DNA of 64,000 bases, taken from Silene conica. Its lineage: Eukaryota; Streptophyta; Magnoliopsida; Caryophyllales; Caryophyllaceae. Of this stretch, positions 52,641 through 63,517 are shown in pieces. The stretch's first letter is position 1. Every line of letters starts with the position of its first letter. Position numbers and translations under genes: made by a program. Where the stretch lies: contig CM055316.2 of assembly GCA_029255685.2 (NCBI GenBank), positions 72,555,237 through 72,619,236 on the forward strand. Reading direction: 5' to 3'. Under the pieces are notes generated by a model, which made no database searches, was not told the origin of the DNA, and worked only from the letters and a program-made list of their open reading frames with translations.

Positions 52641-52989
52641 TATTTTCCTAAAATGTCGTCTACAAAACCTAATCGGGTTGAAAAAATCGATTTCTATCAT
52701 TAATCTTAAACGAAACTATAAATTAAACATAACATAATTAATAAAATGTTAAGAATTCGATAACTAATCGAAAAATTGGTTGAATGAGATTCTGTCATGA
52801 ATTTTTAATGATTTTCGTGTTTTTAATATTTTTGGGTTTTAGATGAATTAATCGGGTTTTCTCAAGAATTTCAGAGAATTTTTCTAGTGAGATAAAATGG
52901 TCAAGGGTATTTTCGTCTTTTTTATGAAAAACGCCGTCTACGTTTACTAAAATGTCGTCTAAAAAACCAACCCCCTAGAAGAAATGGAC

Positions 52990-53580
52990 TGAAGTTGATT
53001 CCATAATGGACAATATAGGTGTAATTGTAGGTTGCTGCCATGAGGTGGTTAGTTTGTATAATTATCTCTCAAAAGCTCACGTCATGATTCCGTAAAAGCT
53101 TAAAAACAATTATTGAGGTACTTTGTGGTGACAAAATGGAAAAAGGAGAAAAATAAAGAGAAAAGAAAGAAGAATTAATGAAAAACGAGAGAAGAGATAT
53201 GAGGGAGAGGAAAGTTTGATTACTGGGGTTTTTGTTAAGGGTAGTATAGGTATAAATTTTTTGATATTTTGCGAATAAAGGAATTCGGTCAATCTCGGGT
53301 GAGTTTCGTTGTTTAAGTTGTGTTTTCCGTCGAATAGGTAGTAAACTGAAAATTTTTGCAACTTTGTAGGTAGTAGTTTGCATAATTAAGCATAATATGT
53401 AGTAAAATGAAAAATTTCAATTATAATGGGTAGTAATTTGCCATTTCTCCTTACTATGATGACACTTCAAATCTAGTTGAAATTCGAAAAATTTTAGCGT
53501 TATTGAAATTAACGGATAATTTTTTGTTTGACTGAAATTTGTATAGGTTAGATAAATACTGGTAACAAATTATTTAGGGA
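52990..53580. other. spacer with a dispersed GGTAGTA(G/A)TTTGC repeat
   Basis: GTAGGTAGTAGTTTGCATAA and GGGTAGTAATTTGCC near 53370-53440 are the reverse complement of GCATACTACTACC and CAAATTACTACC near 47795-47840. This suggests a shared repeat family. No gene seen. Confidence 0.4.
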
Positions 53581-53581
53581 C

Positions 53582-54450
53582 GTGCTTTTTCACATACGGA
53601 TTTTACTCTTTCACATACGATTTTTACCATCTTACCCTTGTCATTTTTTTAACATTCATTCCATCACTTTTGATTTTCTCCCTTCCTTCATCCTCTTAAA
53701 CCAACTACTCCGTTCACTGTTCCTCCGTCATCAACTCCGTTTACCTCCGTTTACCGCCGTTTACTCCGTCGCCGCCCTCCGTCACTGCCGTCTACTCCGT
53801 CGCCGCCCTCCGTTGCCGCCACCTACTACTACCGCGTAACCCTTTCCCTCCCGCCACCCCTTCCCCTCCCTAATGAAGAACTAAAAAACTAATGAAAGAA
53901 AAACTAAAAAAAAAACAGAAGGAAAAATTTAAAAAGAAAAAAAAAAAAAAAGAAGCAAAAACTAAAGAAAAATCACGATTGTCTCCAACTCCCTAATGAA
54001 CAAAAATCAAATAAACAAAACCAAATCTGGGAAGCAGACAAATCTGGGAAGAAGACAAAAATCAAAGAAGTTGAGTTGCAGACAAGTCGAAATTGCTAGC
54101 TAAACACGAACGCAATACGGATTGAAATTGCCGACGTAAGCAGACAAGAATTACAACAATGAAATTGGAATTGAATATGCATATAAAGAAATCGAAATTG
54201 ACTCGTTCAATTGATTTAATAAACAATATTAAATCAATACTTGAAGAATTGTAATCCATTGTTTAAATTTTTAGAGTAATTGATTAAATTGTAAAGAAAA
54301 AAACTCATATATATGAGTTGTTTTGTTTAGGTTTAGAAAGGAGAGTTTTGGTTTGGGGAGAAGAGTTTAGGTTTAGGAAAAGCGTAGAAAAGGTAAACTT
54401 TATGAAAAAGTGTATGTGAAAGAGTAAAGTCCGTATGTGAAAAACTTGCC
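53582..54450. mobile_element. 0.87 kb TIR element (TTTTTCACATACGGA ends)
   Basis: CTTTTTCACATACGGATTTTACTCTTTCACATAC at the left and GTATGTGAAAGAGTAAAGTCCGTATGTGAAAAA at the right are inverted over about 35 bases with one or two mismatches. The interior has a GC-rich CCGTCGCCGCCCTCCGT duplication (53765-53815) that looks captured. No transposase. Confidence 0.8.
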
Positions 54451-55705
54451 TCCAAATTTTTTTGTGACAGTAAATCAGTTTTAAATCTTGCTCAGTTGCC
54501 CACAATTCGAACTTTCACGAATGTACAAAACACATTGAGATAGATTGTAATTTTTGCCCCCGGCACGAGCAACAAAAGCTGACATTTTTACAAAGGCTTT
54601 GGGAGTGCAACAATTTCTTTACATTCTCCGCAAGCTGTGTTAGGAAATGGTATTTGACGAAACTGATTAATAAAATTTAACACAGCGAATAGACTCCGCT
54701 TTTCTAATAGAATAATTCGATCCCTATAAGTGCCTGGCTGCCTGAGTATTTCCCTAATTTTTTACTAAGATAAGACAATTTCCTCTGATATTTGGCACAA
54801 AAAGATCAGAGATATAGTATAGAAATACTTTTTGTAGAATGTTGATGAATTATTAGATGTAAAAGATGAAGAATTTTTCTGTAATTTTTCATCTGATTTG
54901 TTGCATATTTATATATGTAAGAATTAAAATAATTGAATGAATTTATCCAAGCATAGCAACTATCGAAATTATGACTCATTGCAATTGTTGGATTTTCCGT
55001 AATAATTATTATTAGTGTGTGGATTTAATTCCAGCGAGACCCCGTCGTAGTTATTCGATCGAAAGCTATACCGTAATCGCTTGCTTAAATAATTAAGCAG
55101 GTATACACTTTGTACTTCTCGAACTTATTTTATATTATTTGGAAATTATTCATCTATAAAACAATCTTAGTTATGCCAAACGAACCGATAATTACAAATA
55201 AATCACCAACAAGTTGGACACTCTCGTCTTCAAGCTCCAACTTGAGGGAAATTGGATACTTTACATGTACTATTATCCTATGCGATCTCGGTTCATAAAC
55301 GCCCATCTTTTGTAACTATATATGTCATCTTTTGGCTAAGCAATAACACTTGGTCATGCTTCAAATGATAATTTTGATCTGAGATAATAAGATAGGATTT
55401 TGTAATCATTTTACAGCTAAATGTCACCATTATTAACAAAAGTTATCATAAGCTCTAACATTTGTCACACGATTATGGTTACATTTAACTATAAAATGGT
55501 CACATCTGGCCCGTCTGAAGTTTCAGACCAAAAATGGTCGTCTGAAATGAGAATTAGTGAAGCAATAATAACATGATATTCCCCCTATATCGTCTTAAAC
55601 CAACTTATAATCTTATATTTAACTATGTCGGTTATTATAGTTGTTTATTTTATTATTTCTTATTTTCTCAGATTTATTATCATCAGCATCTCTTGACGTT
55701 TAATT
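54451..55705. other. AT-rich intergenic, nothing recognised
   Basis: No open frame with family features and no clear inverted repeat. Confidence 0.5.
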
Positions 55706-55826
55706 AAGAGGTTAGTACACATAGTCGGCGTTTTAATAAACATAGTCGACGTTTTTTATTAAAAAGATGAAAATTCCCTTAGACATTTTTTGAATACTTT
55801 CTCATTTTAAAACTTTTCTCTAAAAT

Positions 55827-56320
55827 TGTGGGAATAAGGAGAATAATTAGTGTTTACTAATTATGGAAATGAAGAATTAGCAGAGTCTCAGGAATTGAGA
55901 GTAATAATAGGAAGGAGTACATGCGAGGTTTGTAATTGTGTGAATGTTGTTCACTCAATTATTAGCATGTAAGTTACTATAAAATGTTAGAAGTTTTTGC
56001 AGTTTTATATCACAACACATATCAACAAAATAGTGTATAACAAAGTTAGATTAACATTTTATAGTAACTTACATGCTAATAATTGAGTGAACAACATTCA
56101 CACAATTACAAACCTCACATGTATTCTCCTTTCTGTTATTACTCTCAATTCTCGAGACTCTGCTAATTCTTCATTTCCATAATTAGTAAACACTAATAAT
56201 TCTCCTTATTCCCACAATTTTTATTATTCGATCCGCTACATTATTTATTGTTCAACTTTAGTGAGGATATATTCATATTATTATATTAGAAGCCTATAAT
56301 TTCCGCTGCTTACTCCAACA
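55827..56320 (+). repeat. 5' LTR containing an inverted duplication of its own first 164 bases
   Basis: The first arm 55827-55988 (TGTGGGAATAAGGAGAATAA...ATAAAATGTT) is repeated as a reverse complement at 56053-56216 (AACATTTTATAGTAAC...CTCCTTATTCCCACA), with a 64-base loop. The 3' LTR has no such arm and instead carries about 50-60 bases (AATACAATTCAATC...CATACAAG) at the matching place. The LTR end (TTATTCGA.CCGCTACATT...GCTTACTC.AACA) is shared. Confidence 0.9.
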
Positions 56321-56321
56321 A

Positions 56322-56336
56322 TTGGTATCAGAACCA
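56322..56336 (+). other. primer-binding site (initiator tRNA-Met type)
   Basis: TTGGTATCAGAACC immediately after the 5' LTR matches the usual plant copia site TGGTATCAGAGCC at all but one position of the core. Confidence 0.75.
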
Positions 56337-56342
56337 AATAGA

Positions 56343-59300
56343 ATGACTTCTTCTGGTGGAACTGCCAAGGTTGGTAAATATGAAATTGAAAAGTTTAATG
56401 GGAAAAATGATTTTTCCTATTGGAAGATGCAGATGAAAAATCTGCTTATTTCACAAAAGTTGTACAAGGCGTTAGCGGGGAAAGAACAAAAACCTGTGGA
56501 TATGAAGGAGGGGGATTGGGAAGAATTAGATCTCGAAGCACGAGCAGCCATAATCTTATATCTTGAGAGGGATGTTGCATTCTTGGTAAATGAAGAATCA
56601 ACGACTGCCGGAGTTTGACAAAAGTTAGAGAAAAAATTCATGGTGAAAACTATAACAATCGGATCTATTTAAAATTAGATTGTGTACATGCAAGATAGAG
56701 GAAGACATCTCAATCCGAGATTATGTCAACAAGTTTGCTGATAGGACTATATCAGACTTGAAGGATATATGAGTGAAGATTGATGATAAATTACACGTAC
56801 TTATGTTGCTACTTTCATTGACCAAAAAGTATGAAAATCTAGCTAGTTCAGACATTGATGCTTGTGGGTGATACTCTTACCATGAATGAAACTAGAACAT
56901 CACTTATAGCGGATGATCTTCGTAAGGTTGCTACTAGTGGTATGTATGTCTAGTAATGGTAGTGGAGAAAACAACGAACATGCGCAAGGGTTGTTTGCTA
57001 CTAGAGGAAGGATAAATGAAAGAGGAAATGGTAGGGGTAAAAAGTCTAGATCAAAATCTAACGCTCCTACGGGAAAAACATATTTCAAATGCGGTGAGCT
57101 TGGACACTTCAAGGCAAATTGTCCGAAGGAATAAGAGAGTATTTTTCAAAAAAAACAGATCAGGAACGACAACAGAGGTAAACAAGAAGAATTTCAGGAG
57201 GCGAGTTACGTCTCAAATGGTGAGGATGATTGTTTTTCTGTCTCGGAGCAAGACCATGACACCTCCAGTAAGTAGATGCTTGATTCAGGGGCTTCACATC
57301 ATATGTGTCCAAATAGGGAGTGGTTTACAACCTATCAAAGCAAAAATGGTGCAACAGTTTTAATGGGTAATAACCATGCTTGTAAAATTATGGGGTATGG
57401 TACAATATATAAGAATCAAGATGCATGATGGAGCGGTGAGGACTTTGATGAATGTGAGACACGTCCCTAATTTGAGGAAGAACTTTATTTCTCTTGGTGT
57501 ACTGGAGGAAAATGGTTGCAAAATAATCTTGGAAAATGGAGTTTTAAAAGTTGTTCATGGTTCATTGGTTGTGAACTTGTGATGAACGGAGTTCATCATA
57601 GGAATATTTATCCTCTTATGGGGAAAACTGTCATTGCTCATTGGAGATTTGGCAGTTGGAATCACTAGAAGAAATTATCAAACTGAATGTACGACGATGT
57701 GGCACATGCATCTTGGGCATATGTCGAAAAAAAGGTCTATCACTACTTGGTAAAGAAGGTTTTCTAAAAAAATATGAAAAAGCCATTGCATGGAATTTTG
57801 TGAACATTGTGTGTATGGCAAAGCACATAGGTTACGGTTTTGTACAAGCAAACAAAAAAGTAGAGGGTTATTAGACTATGTTCATACCGATGTTTGGGGT
57901 CCGGCTAAAGTTACTTCTAAGGGTGGTTCAAAGTACTTTGTTACATTTGTTGATGATCATTCTAGGTATGCTTGGATCTATTTTTTGAAGCATAAGAATG
58001 AGGTATTTGATATCTTTAAGTGTTGGAAGGCAATGGTTGAGAACAAAACTGGTAGAAAACTAAAAACGGTAAGATCTGATAATGGTACGGAATATACAGA
58101 AGGTTATTTCAAAAAAAATTGTGATCAAGAAGGCATTGTGAGACATTGGACGGTAAAAGGCACACCACAACAGAATGGAATCGTAGAAAGACTGAACCGT
58201 ACACTTATTGAGAGAGCAGAGTCGGTTGGTACATCTTGTTACATAATAAATCGGTCCCCACATTCTAGTTTAGGTGGAGACACGCCTTATAGGGTGTGGT
58301 CGCGAACATGCGAATTATGGCAATCTGAGAGTTTTCGGATGGACAGTTTATTATCATGTCAAAGATAATAAACTTGATAATAGAGCTACGAAGGCAATAT
58401 TCTTAGGATATGCAAAAAGAGTTAAAGGTTATCGCCTTTGGAGTGTAGAAGATTCAAAGTTTGTGATCAGCAGAGATGTTACATTTGAGGAAAAATCTAT
58501 GGTAGCTTTGTCAAAAGTTGCGGTACCTAATGGTGGTGATGCGGTGATATCAAATAAGCATGTTGTTGAGATAGAATCTGAAGACCAACCATATTCTAGT
58601 CGTGGTCAGGTGGAGAATCGTCATATCATTGGTGAAGATGAGGAAGAGGCCAAGATGAACGTGATCATGAGGAGGTTCAACATGAGAATACACATGTTTT
58701 ACGACAGCAGCAGCAGGAATCTTTGGATACTAATAAGCCAAAGAGGAAATATAAACTTGTTCATAAGCTTGGGTCAAACAACCCTCTAAGACATTACGGG
58801 CAAGAAAACTTGGTGGAATATGCACTCTCGGTGGAGGATGATGAGCCAGTCACCTTCAAACAAGCTACCAAAGATAAGGATAGAGAAAGTTGGTTGGTTG
58901 CTATATATGGAGGAAGAGATACAATCTCTTCATAAAAACAAGACATGGGAGGTGGTCCCTTTACCCGTGGGGAAGTCTGCTATTGGTTGTAAGTGGGTGT
59001 ATAAAAGAAAGGAAAATCACACTAAGTCATGCGACACGAAATATAAGGCTAGGCTAGTAACCAAGAGGTTTGCACAAAAATAAGGAGTTGATTATAACGA
59101 GATATTTTCTCAGGTGGTGAAACATACTTCTATCCGGGTGTTGTTAAGTTTAGTTGCTCAGATCATGGTGATCTTGCGCTCGAACAACTTGACGTTAAGA
59201 CAACTTTCTTGCATGGAGACTTATATGAGGAGATTTATATGTATCAACCTGAAGGGTTCAAGGTTAAGGGAAAGGAAAGTCTGGTATGTCGCTTAAGAAA

Positions 59301-60400
59301 ATCGTTGTATGGATTGAAACAATCCCCTCGTCAGTGGTACAAGCGATTTGACTCGTTCATGATAAAGCAAGGATTATCTAGAATTTATTACGACAGTTGT
59401 GTCTATATTTAGAAACTTCCTGGAGGTGATTATATTTATCTCTTATTGTATGTGGATGACATGCTTATTGCTTCAAAAAAGTAAGGAGAAGATAAATAGG
59501 CTAAAGTTTCAACTTGGTAAAGAGTTTGAGACGAAGGACTTGGGCGCTGCGAAGAAAATACTGGGTATGGAGACTAGAAGAGAGCGTTCAAACCGAAAAT
59601 TGTTCTTGAGTTAGAAAGGCCATATTGAACGAGTTATTGAAATGTTTGAGATGAAATGTGATAAATCGGTGGTTACTCCATTAGCTCCACATTTTAGGCT
59701 TTCTGGAAATCAGTCTCCCACTACAGCGGAAGATAAGGCAATCATGGAGTATGTACCTTATGCTAGTGCAGTTGGTAGTTTAATGTACGCCATGATGTGT
59801 ACACATCCATATATTTCACAAGCCGTTAGCGTCGTTAGTAGATTCATGGCGAATCCGGTAAAGCCGCACTGAGAAGCATTGAAATGGGTTTTGAGGTACT
59901 TGAAAGGTACCATTAACACCGGTTTATGTTTTGGTGGAGAAACATGTCAGATAAGTAGGTTTGTTAATTCGGATTATGCTGGTGATCTAGATAGACGTAG
60001 GTCTACTACTGGTTATGTGTTCAAAATACACGGTGCTCTAGTTAGTTGGCGATCAATATTACAGGCTACAACGACATTATCTACTACGGAGGCTGAGTAT
60101 AGTATATGGCGGTAGCAGAAGGAGTGAAGAAAGCATTATGGTTGAGAGGTCTTCTAGATGATTTAAGTATGAAGCAGGATTATGTTAAACTGAGTTGTGA
60201 TAGTCAAAGTGCAATTCACTTGGCTAAAAATCAAGTTCAACATGCTCGGACTAAGCTTATTGATGTAAGATATCATTTTGTACGGGAAGTCGTTGAATAA
60301 GGACATATTTTCCTCATAAAGGTACATACCGATGAAAATCCAGCTGACATGTTAACTAAGGTGGTGACAGGTGCTAAGTTCCATATTGTTTGGATTTGCT
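56343..60400 (+). pseudogene. copia gag-pol, interrupted
   Basis: Gag begins at ATG 56343 (FNGKNDFSYWKMQMKNLLI) and is cut by a stop at 56616. The zinc knuckle at 57085-57129 reads YFKC....GHFKANC, so the first Cys is Tyr. Protease DSGASHHMC is near 57272. Pre-integrase W.LGHMSKKG is near 57705. Integrase has TDVWGP, VRSDNGTE and GIVERLN (the D, D and E are present; 57885-58190), with a deletion between ERAESV and INRSPHSSLGG. RT covers WEVVPLP, DVKTTFLHGDLYEEIYM and LYVDDML (58945-59465), with internal stops. RNase H ends LSCDSQSAIHLAKN and VRYHFVREVVE (60100-60300). Domain order (integrase before RT) defines Ty1/copia, and PBS and motifs resemble Tnt1-type elements. Confidence 0.9.
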
Positions 60401-60574
60401 TAATATTTTTGCATGTTAAGTCATGTGAAGGGATTGGTAATGAACTACGATTGGGTTGATCCTAGTTCAGGGTACGTAGGCAACCATGGTCATCGTGGTG
60501 CAGCCGACGACTAAGATAATGCAATTTGTTCGTCCAAAATTTGAGTATTTCAAATTATGAACGAGGTGGAGAAT

Positions 60575-60946
60575 TGTGGGAATAAGAAGAATAATTAGTA
60601 TTTACTAATTATGGAAACGAAAATTAGTAGAGTCTCAGGAATTGAGAGTAATAATAGGAAAGAGAATACATGAGAGGTTTGTAATTGTGTGAATGTTGTT
60701 CACTCAATTATTAGCATGTAAGTAACTATAAAATGTTAGAAGTTTGGTAGTTTTATATCACAACACATATCAACAAAATAGCGTGTAGCAAAGTAAGTTT
60801 AAATACAATTCAATCTTTACTACAATATAAATTTCTTCATACAAGTTTATTATTCGAGCCGCTACATTATTTATTGTTCAACTTTAGTGAGAATATATTC
60901 ATATTATTCTATTAGAAGCCTATAATTTCCGCTGCTTACTCTAACA
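60575..60946 (+). repeat. 3' LTR, 372 bp
   Basis: TGTGGGAATAAGAAGAATAA...GCTTACTCTAACA. It shares about 90% with the outer parts of the 5' LTR by eye, so the insertion is not recent. It lacks the inverted duplication. Confidence 0.9.
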
Positions 60947-61170
60947 GAAATTCATGAAAACCCGATAAATTAATGAAAAACCGAAAAAATAAAACCACAA
61001 AAATCATCTAAACTCACTAATTTTCAAGGCAGAATCAAATTCAACACATTTTTTGGTTAATTATCAACTTCTTAACATCATTAGTTAATAAATTTGTGTT
61101 TAATTTATAATTTTGGGTTAATTTAGTGGTAGATTTCGATAACTTTAGTGCATTGCGGAGGTACGACGAC

Positions 61171-61479
61171 ATTCATCATTCATCCATGGATAAATGTGTT
61201 AGATTTATTCATCCGATTAATAGTCATAAAATTTATACTAAATTATTCGGACTAGATGTGGAAGCATACCTGATTACTAAATTATTCGGACTAGATGCGG
61301 AAGCGTACATGATTACATGACAAAAGGTTGGGATGAACCGTCTGAAGGGATGGTCTTTGGATTAGGTCTTCTTGGAGACACACATACCAATAAGGATCTC
61401 TTTACTGATGAGATGCGGGGAGATTAAATTATTGTGTGTCCCTAGGGATCATAAGGGTAACAATATATAGTCTTCTTAA
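61171..61479. other. spacer with 39 bp tandem duplication
   Basis: ACTAAATTATTCGGACTAGA through GCATACCTGATT occurs twice in tandem (61237-61275 and 61276-61314, with three or four differences). No gene is recognised; the short open frame across it has no family features. Confidence 0.6.
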
Positions 61480-61702
61480 GGCCCTGTTCTTTCAGGCTTA
61501 ATTTCAGCTCCTTTCAATTTTTCTTCGTTGTATTACGTTGAGTTTTATTTACGTTCAATGAATTATGTTTAATTAATCTTTTCATAAAATTAGCTTTTAA
61601 TTCAACTAAATTCACTTCACCTCGGTTCCAGTTAATTTAGTTCAATTAAGCTCTACTCCAATTAATTCAATTCAGCTTGTTTCAGCCGAAAAGAACAAGG
61701 CC
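61480..61702. mobile_element. Tourist-like MITE related to 6154-7942
   Basis: Left end GGCCCTGTTCTTTCAGGCTT, right end AGCCGAAAAGAACAAGGCC, TAA/TAG at the edges. The interior has TTCA(G/A)TT words like the larger relative but without the expanded arrays. Confidence 0.75.
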
Positions 61703-61890
61703 TAGTCTAATGCGCCATCATGCATTAGAAACCTAATGGGTATCTACACTTAGATAATAGTCAGGCCCATACTATTTAGACGTAAATAAATCCGTATTCA
61801 ATACACCGTAGTGATCTTGGATCACTTTATATTTGGACGTAACTCAATAGATAACGCATAAATACAACTATTAGCTAATACATAGTCTAA

Positions 61891-62711
61891 CCTACTATTG
61901 GACGTCGACAACTTACTAATTATCGTCGGCAAATTTTAATGAACTTCCAAAACTACCCCTCTCTTACTCTTCCTTTATATTCAAAGTAAACAAAAAAATA
62001 ACTTGTTCATCTTATTTTTTTTTATAAAAAAAACGTTTCAACAACTCTTCTTCAACAACAACATTATTTCCTATGTATGTTTGTTGCCCGGATTTACGTT
62101 TTTATTTGTTGAATTTTTCGGATTTTGTTTTAAAACAAAATTCGGTCGAAGAATATTTTCGTCTGGCCTAGGGGCTGGACGAAATTTTCTTTGCCCTGTA
62201 TGGGCCTTGGACGAACTTTTTTTTGGTCCATGGTAGGTGTTGGACGAAAAAAAAATTCGTCCATGACTCATATTGGACGAAATTTTTTTTCGTCCAACAC
62301 CTACCATGGACAAAAAAGTTTTTCGTACGAGACCCATACGGGACAAAAAAGTTCTTTGTCCAGCCTATTTTCGTCACATTTCAATTTTTTTTTGCGAAAT
62401 TTGTAATCGGCTTCGGGAATCTAACGCTAATCATTATCCGTCCTACTATACAATGAACTAAAATTAATAAATTTGAATCAAAATTAAATCGTAAACTAAT
62501 CTCGTTGTTGTGATTCATGTTGCAAAACCGTTGTACAATCGTTGTTTGAACCGCTTCAAAACCGTCTTTTTTATTTATTTTTTTGAGAAAACCGACATTT
62601 CTTTTAACAATTGTAATCACAAAATCAATTTGGTTGAAGAGAAGGGTAAACTTGGAAGTTTATATAAAGTGTCGACGATAACTAGTAAAAATGTCGACGA
62701 CCTTTAGTATG
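61891..62711. mobile_element. GTCGTCGACA-ended non-autonomous element, copy 2
   Basis: CCTACTATTGGACGTCGACA...TTATCGTCGGCAAA at the left is inverted relative to GTGTCGACGATAACTAGTAA...GTCGACGACCTTTAGTATG at the right. The centre (62160-62365) is a run of TTCGTCC/GGACGAA units in both orientations around a palindrome TTGGACGAAAAAAAA...TTTCGTCCAACACCTACC. Open frames on both strands here are by-products of that palindrome. Confidence 0.75.
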
Positions 62712-62774
62712 CCCCTAAATAATTTGTCAACATATATTATTGTATTAGGCCGATAATTCTTACAAGATGATAAA

Positions 62775-62910
62775 CGTCTTCATCTCCTCCATGGACTAGA
62801 CCACAACATTCAACGCTTATATCCATGGAGGAATGATGAATATCTTCATCTCCTCCAGGACAGACGTTGAATGTCATGGTCTTGTCCATGGAGCGCATTA
62901 AGACATTCAT
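62775..62910. repeat. CTCCATGG/ATTCAACG repeat block
   Basis: TCTTCATCTCCTCCA occurs twice. CCATGGA and CAACATTCAACG/GACGTTGAATGTC are inverted. The words resemble the subterminal repeats of element A. Confidence 0.5.
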
Positions 62911-63517
62911 TATTCATCGTTAAATCAGTTTAAATGTTAATGAAAGAATTAAAGAACAAAATATTTGAAGTTCATTCTTAAGAAATAAAAAAATAACCTC
63001 GTAATTTTTCAATCCGATATAATTTTTTTGTATTAAATCATGATTGTGACATGCATATAGTCACAATAATAATCTTCAAAAAATAAAAACTCAACTAGTC
63101 ATTGTTGATATATATAATATAAGTATAAAATGAAGTAAGGGCAAAAGTATTGAAATATACTCTAGAAAATCATGAAATTTGATCTCTATTAAAATGAACG
63201 AATTGTCATTAAAAGCAAGTCAAGTTTTATACGAAGTAATACATATTACAAAAACAGTATATTAGTTGCGCTCTATTATTCCATTACCTACATAATTTAC
63301 TCGCAAACCGTCATCAATTCTCCTTCCCCAACACAGCCCAACCTAACGTGTTATCATAAAAAAATATTTTAACTTATTAATTTATTTATTTAATAAAATA
63401 TTAGTTGATTCGTTGAATGGAAATACACATGCATTTAAACGTATTTAATTGTGAAACGTAGTTTGGTTACTAAATAAGGTGAACAATGATTAATTAATTA
63501 ATTAATAGTTTGACGAG
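62911..63517. other. AT-rich spacer, nothing recognised
   Basis: No coherent frame or repeat. Confidence 0.5.

Larger units (their letters stand above)
50087..52968. mobile_element. element A: 2.9 kb TIR transposon (GGTTTTGTAGACGACATT ends)
   Basis: The left end (GGTTTTGTAGACGACATTCT...AGTAAACGTAGACGGCGTTTTT) and right end (AAAAACGCCGTCTACGTTTAC...TAAAATGTCGTCTAAAAAACC) are inverted over about 60 bases with few differences. A further internal copy of the terminus lies at 52650-52676. The interior holds CCATGG/ATTCAATGT subterminal repeats in inverted orientation, a degenerate telomere-like array, and two possible gene fragments. No transposase. Long TIRs with captured sequence suggest a MULE-type element (inference); exact ends are uncertain by about 10 bases. 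A second copy (element B) hosts the copia element. Confidence 0.75.
55827..60946 (+). mobile_element. decayed Ty1/copia LTR retrotransposon, 5.1 kb
   Basis: TG...CA LTRs at 55827-56320 and 60575-60946 enclose a primer-binding site, gag, protease, integrase, RT and RNase H in copia order. Target-site copies AAAAT (55822-55826) and GAAAT (60947-60951) differ at one base. Comparison with element A supports a 5 bp duplication of GAAAT. The polypurine tract is probably GAGGTGGAGAA just before 60575. The coding region has many stops and a deletion, so it is non-autonomous. Confidence 0.9.
55710..61170. mobile_element. element B: relative of element A, split by a copia retrotransposon
   Basis: 55710-55826 (TAGTACACATAGTCGGCGTTTT...ACATAGTCGACGTTTTTT...TTCTCTAAAAT) resembles the inverted right end of element A. 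After the copia insertion the match resumes at 60947 (GAAATTCATGAAAACCCGAT...) and follows the reverse complement of about 52880-52690 of element A, including ATTCAACACATTTTTTGGTTA, AATTTATAATTTTGGGTTAA-like and AGATTTCGATAAC motifs. The far end is unclear. Confidence 0.65.

Noticed and set aside
62071..62461. Overlapping Met-Gly-rich frames on both strands
   Set aside because: They reflect the GGACGAA palindromic core of a non-coding element.
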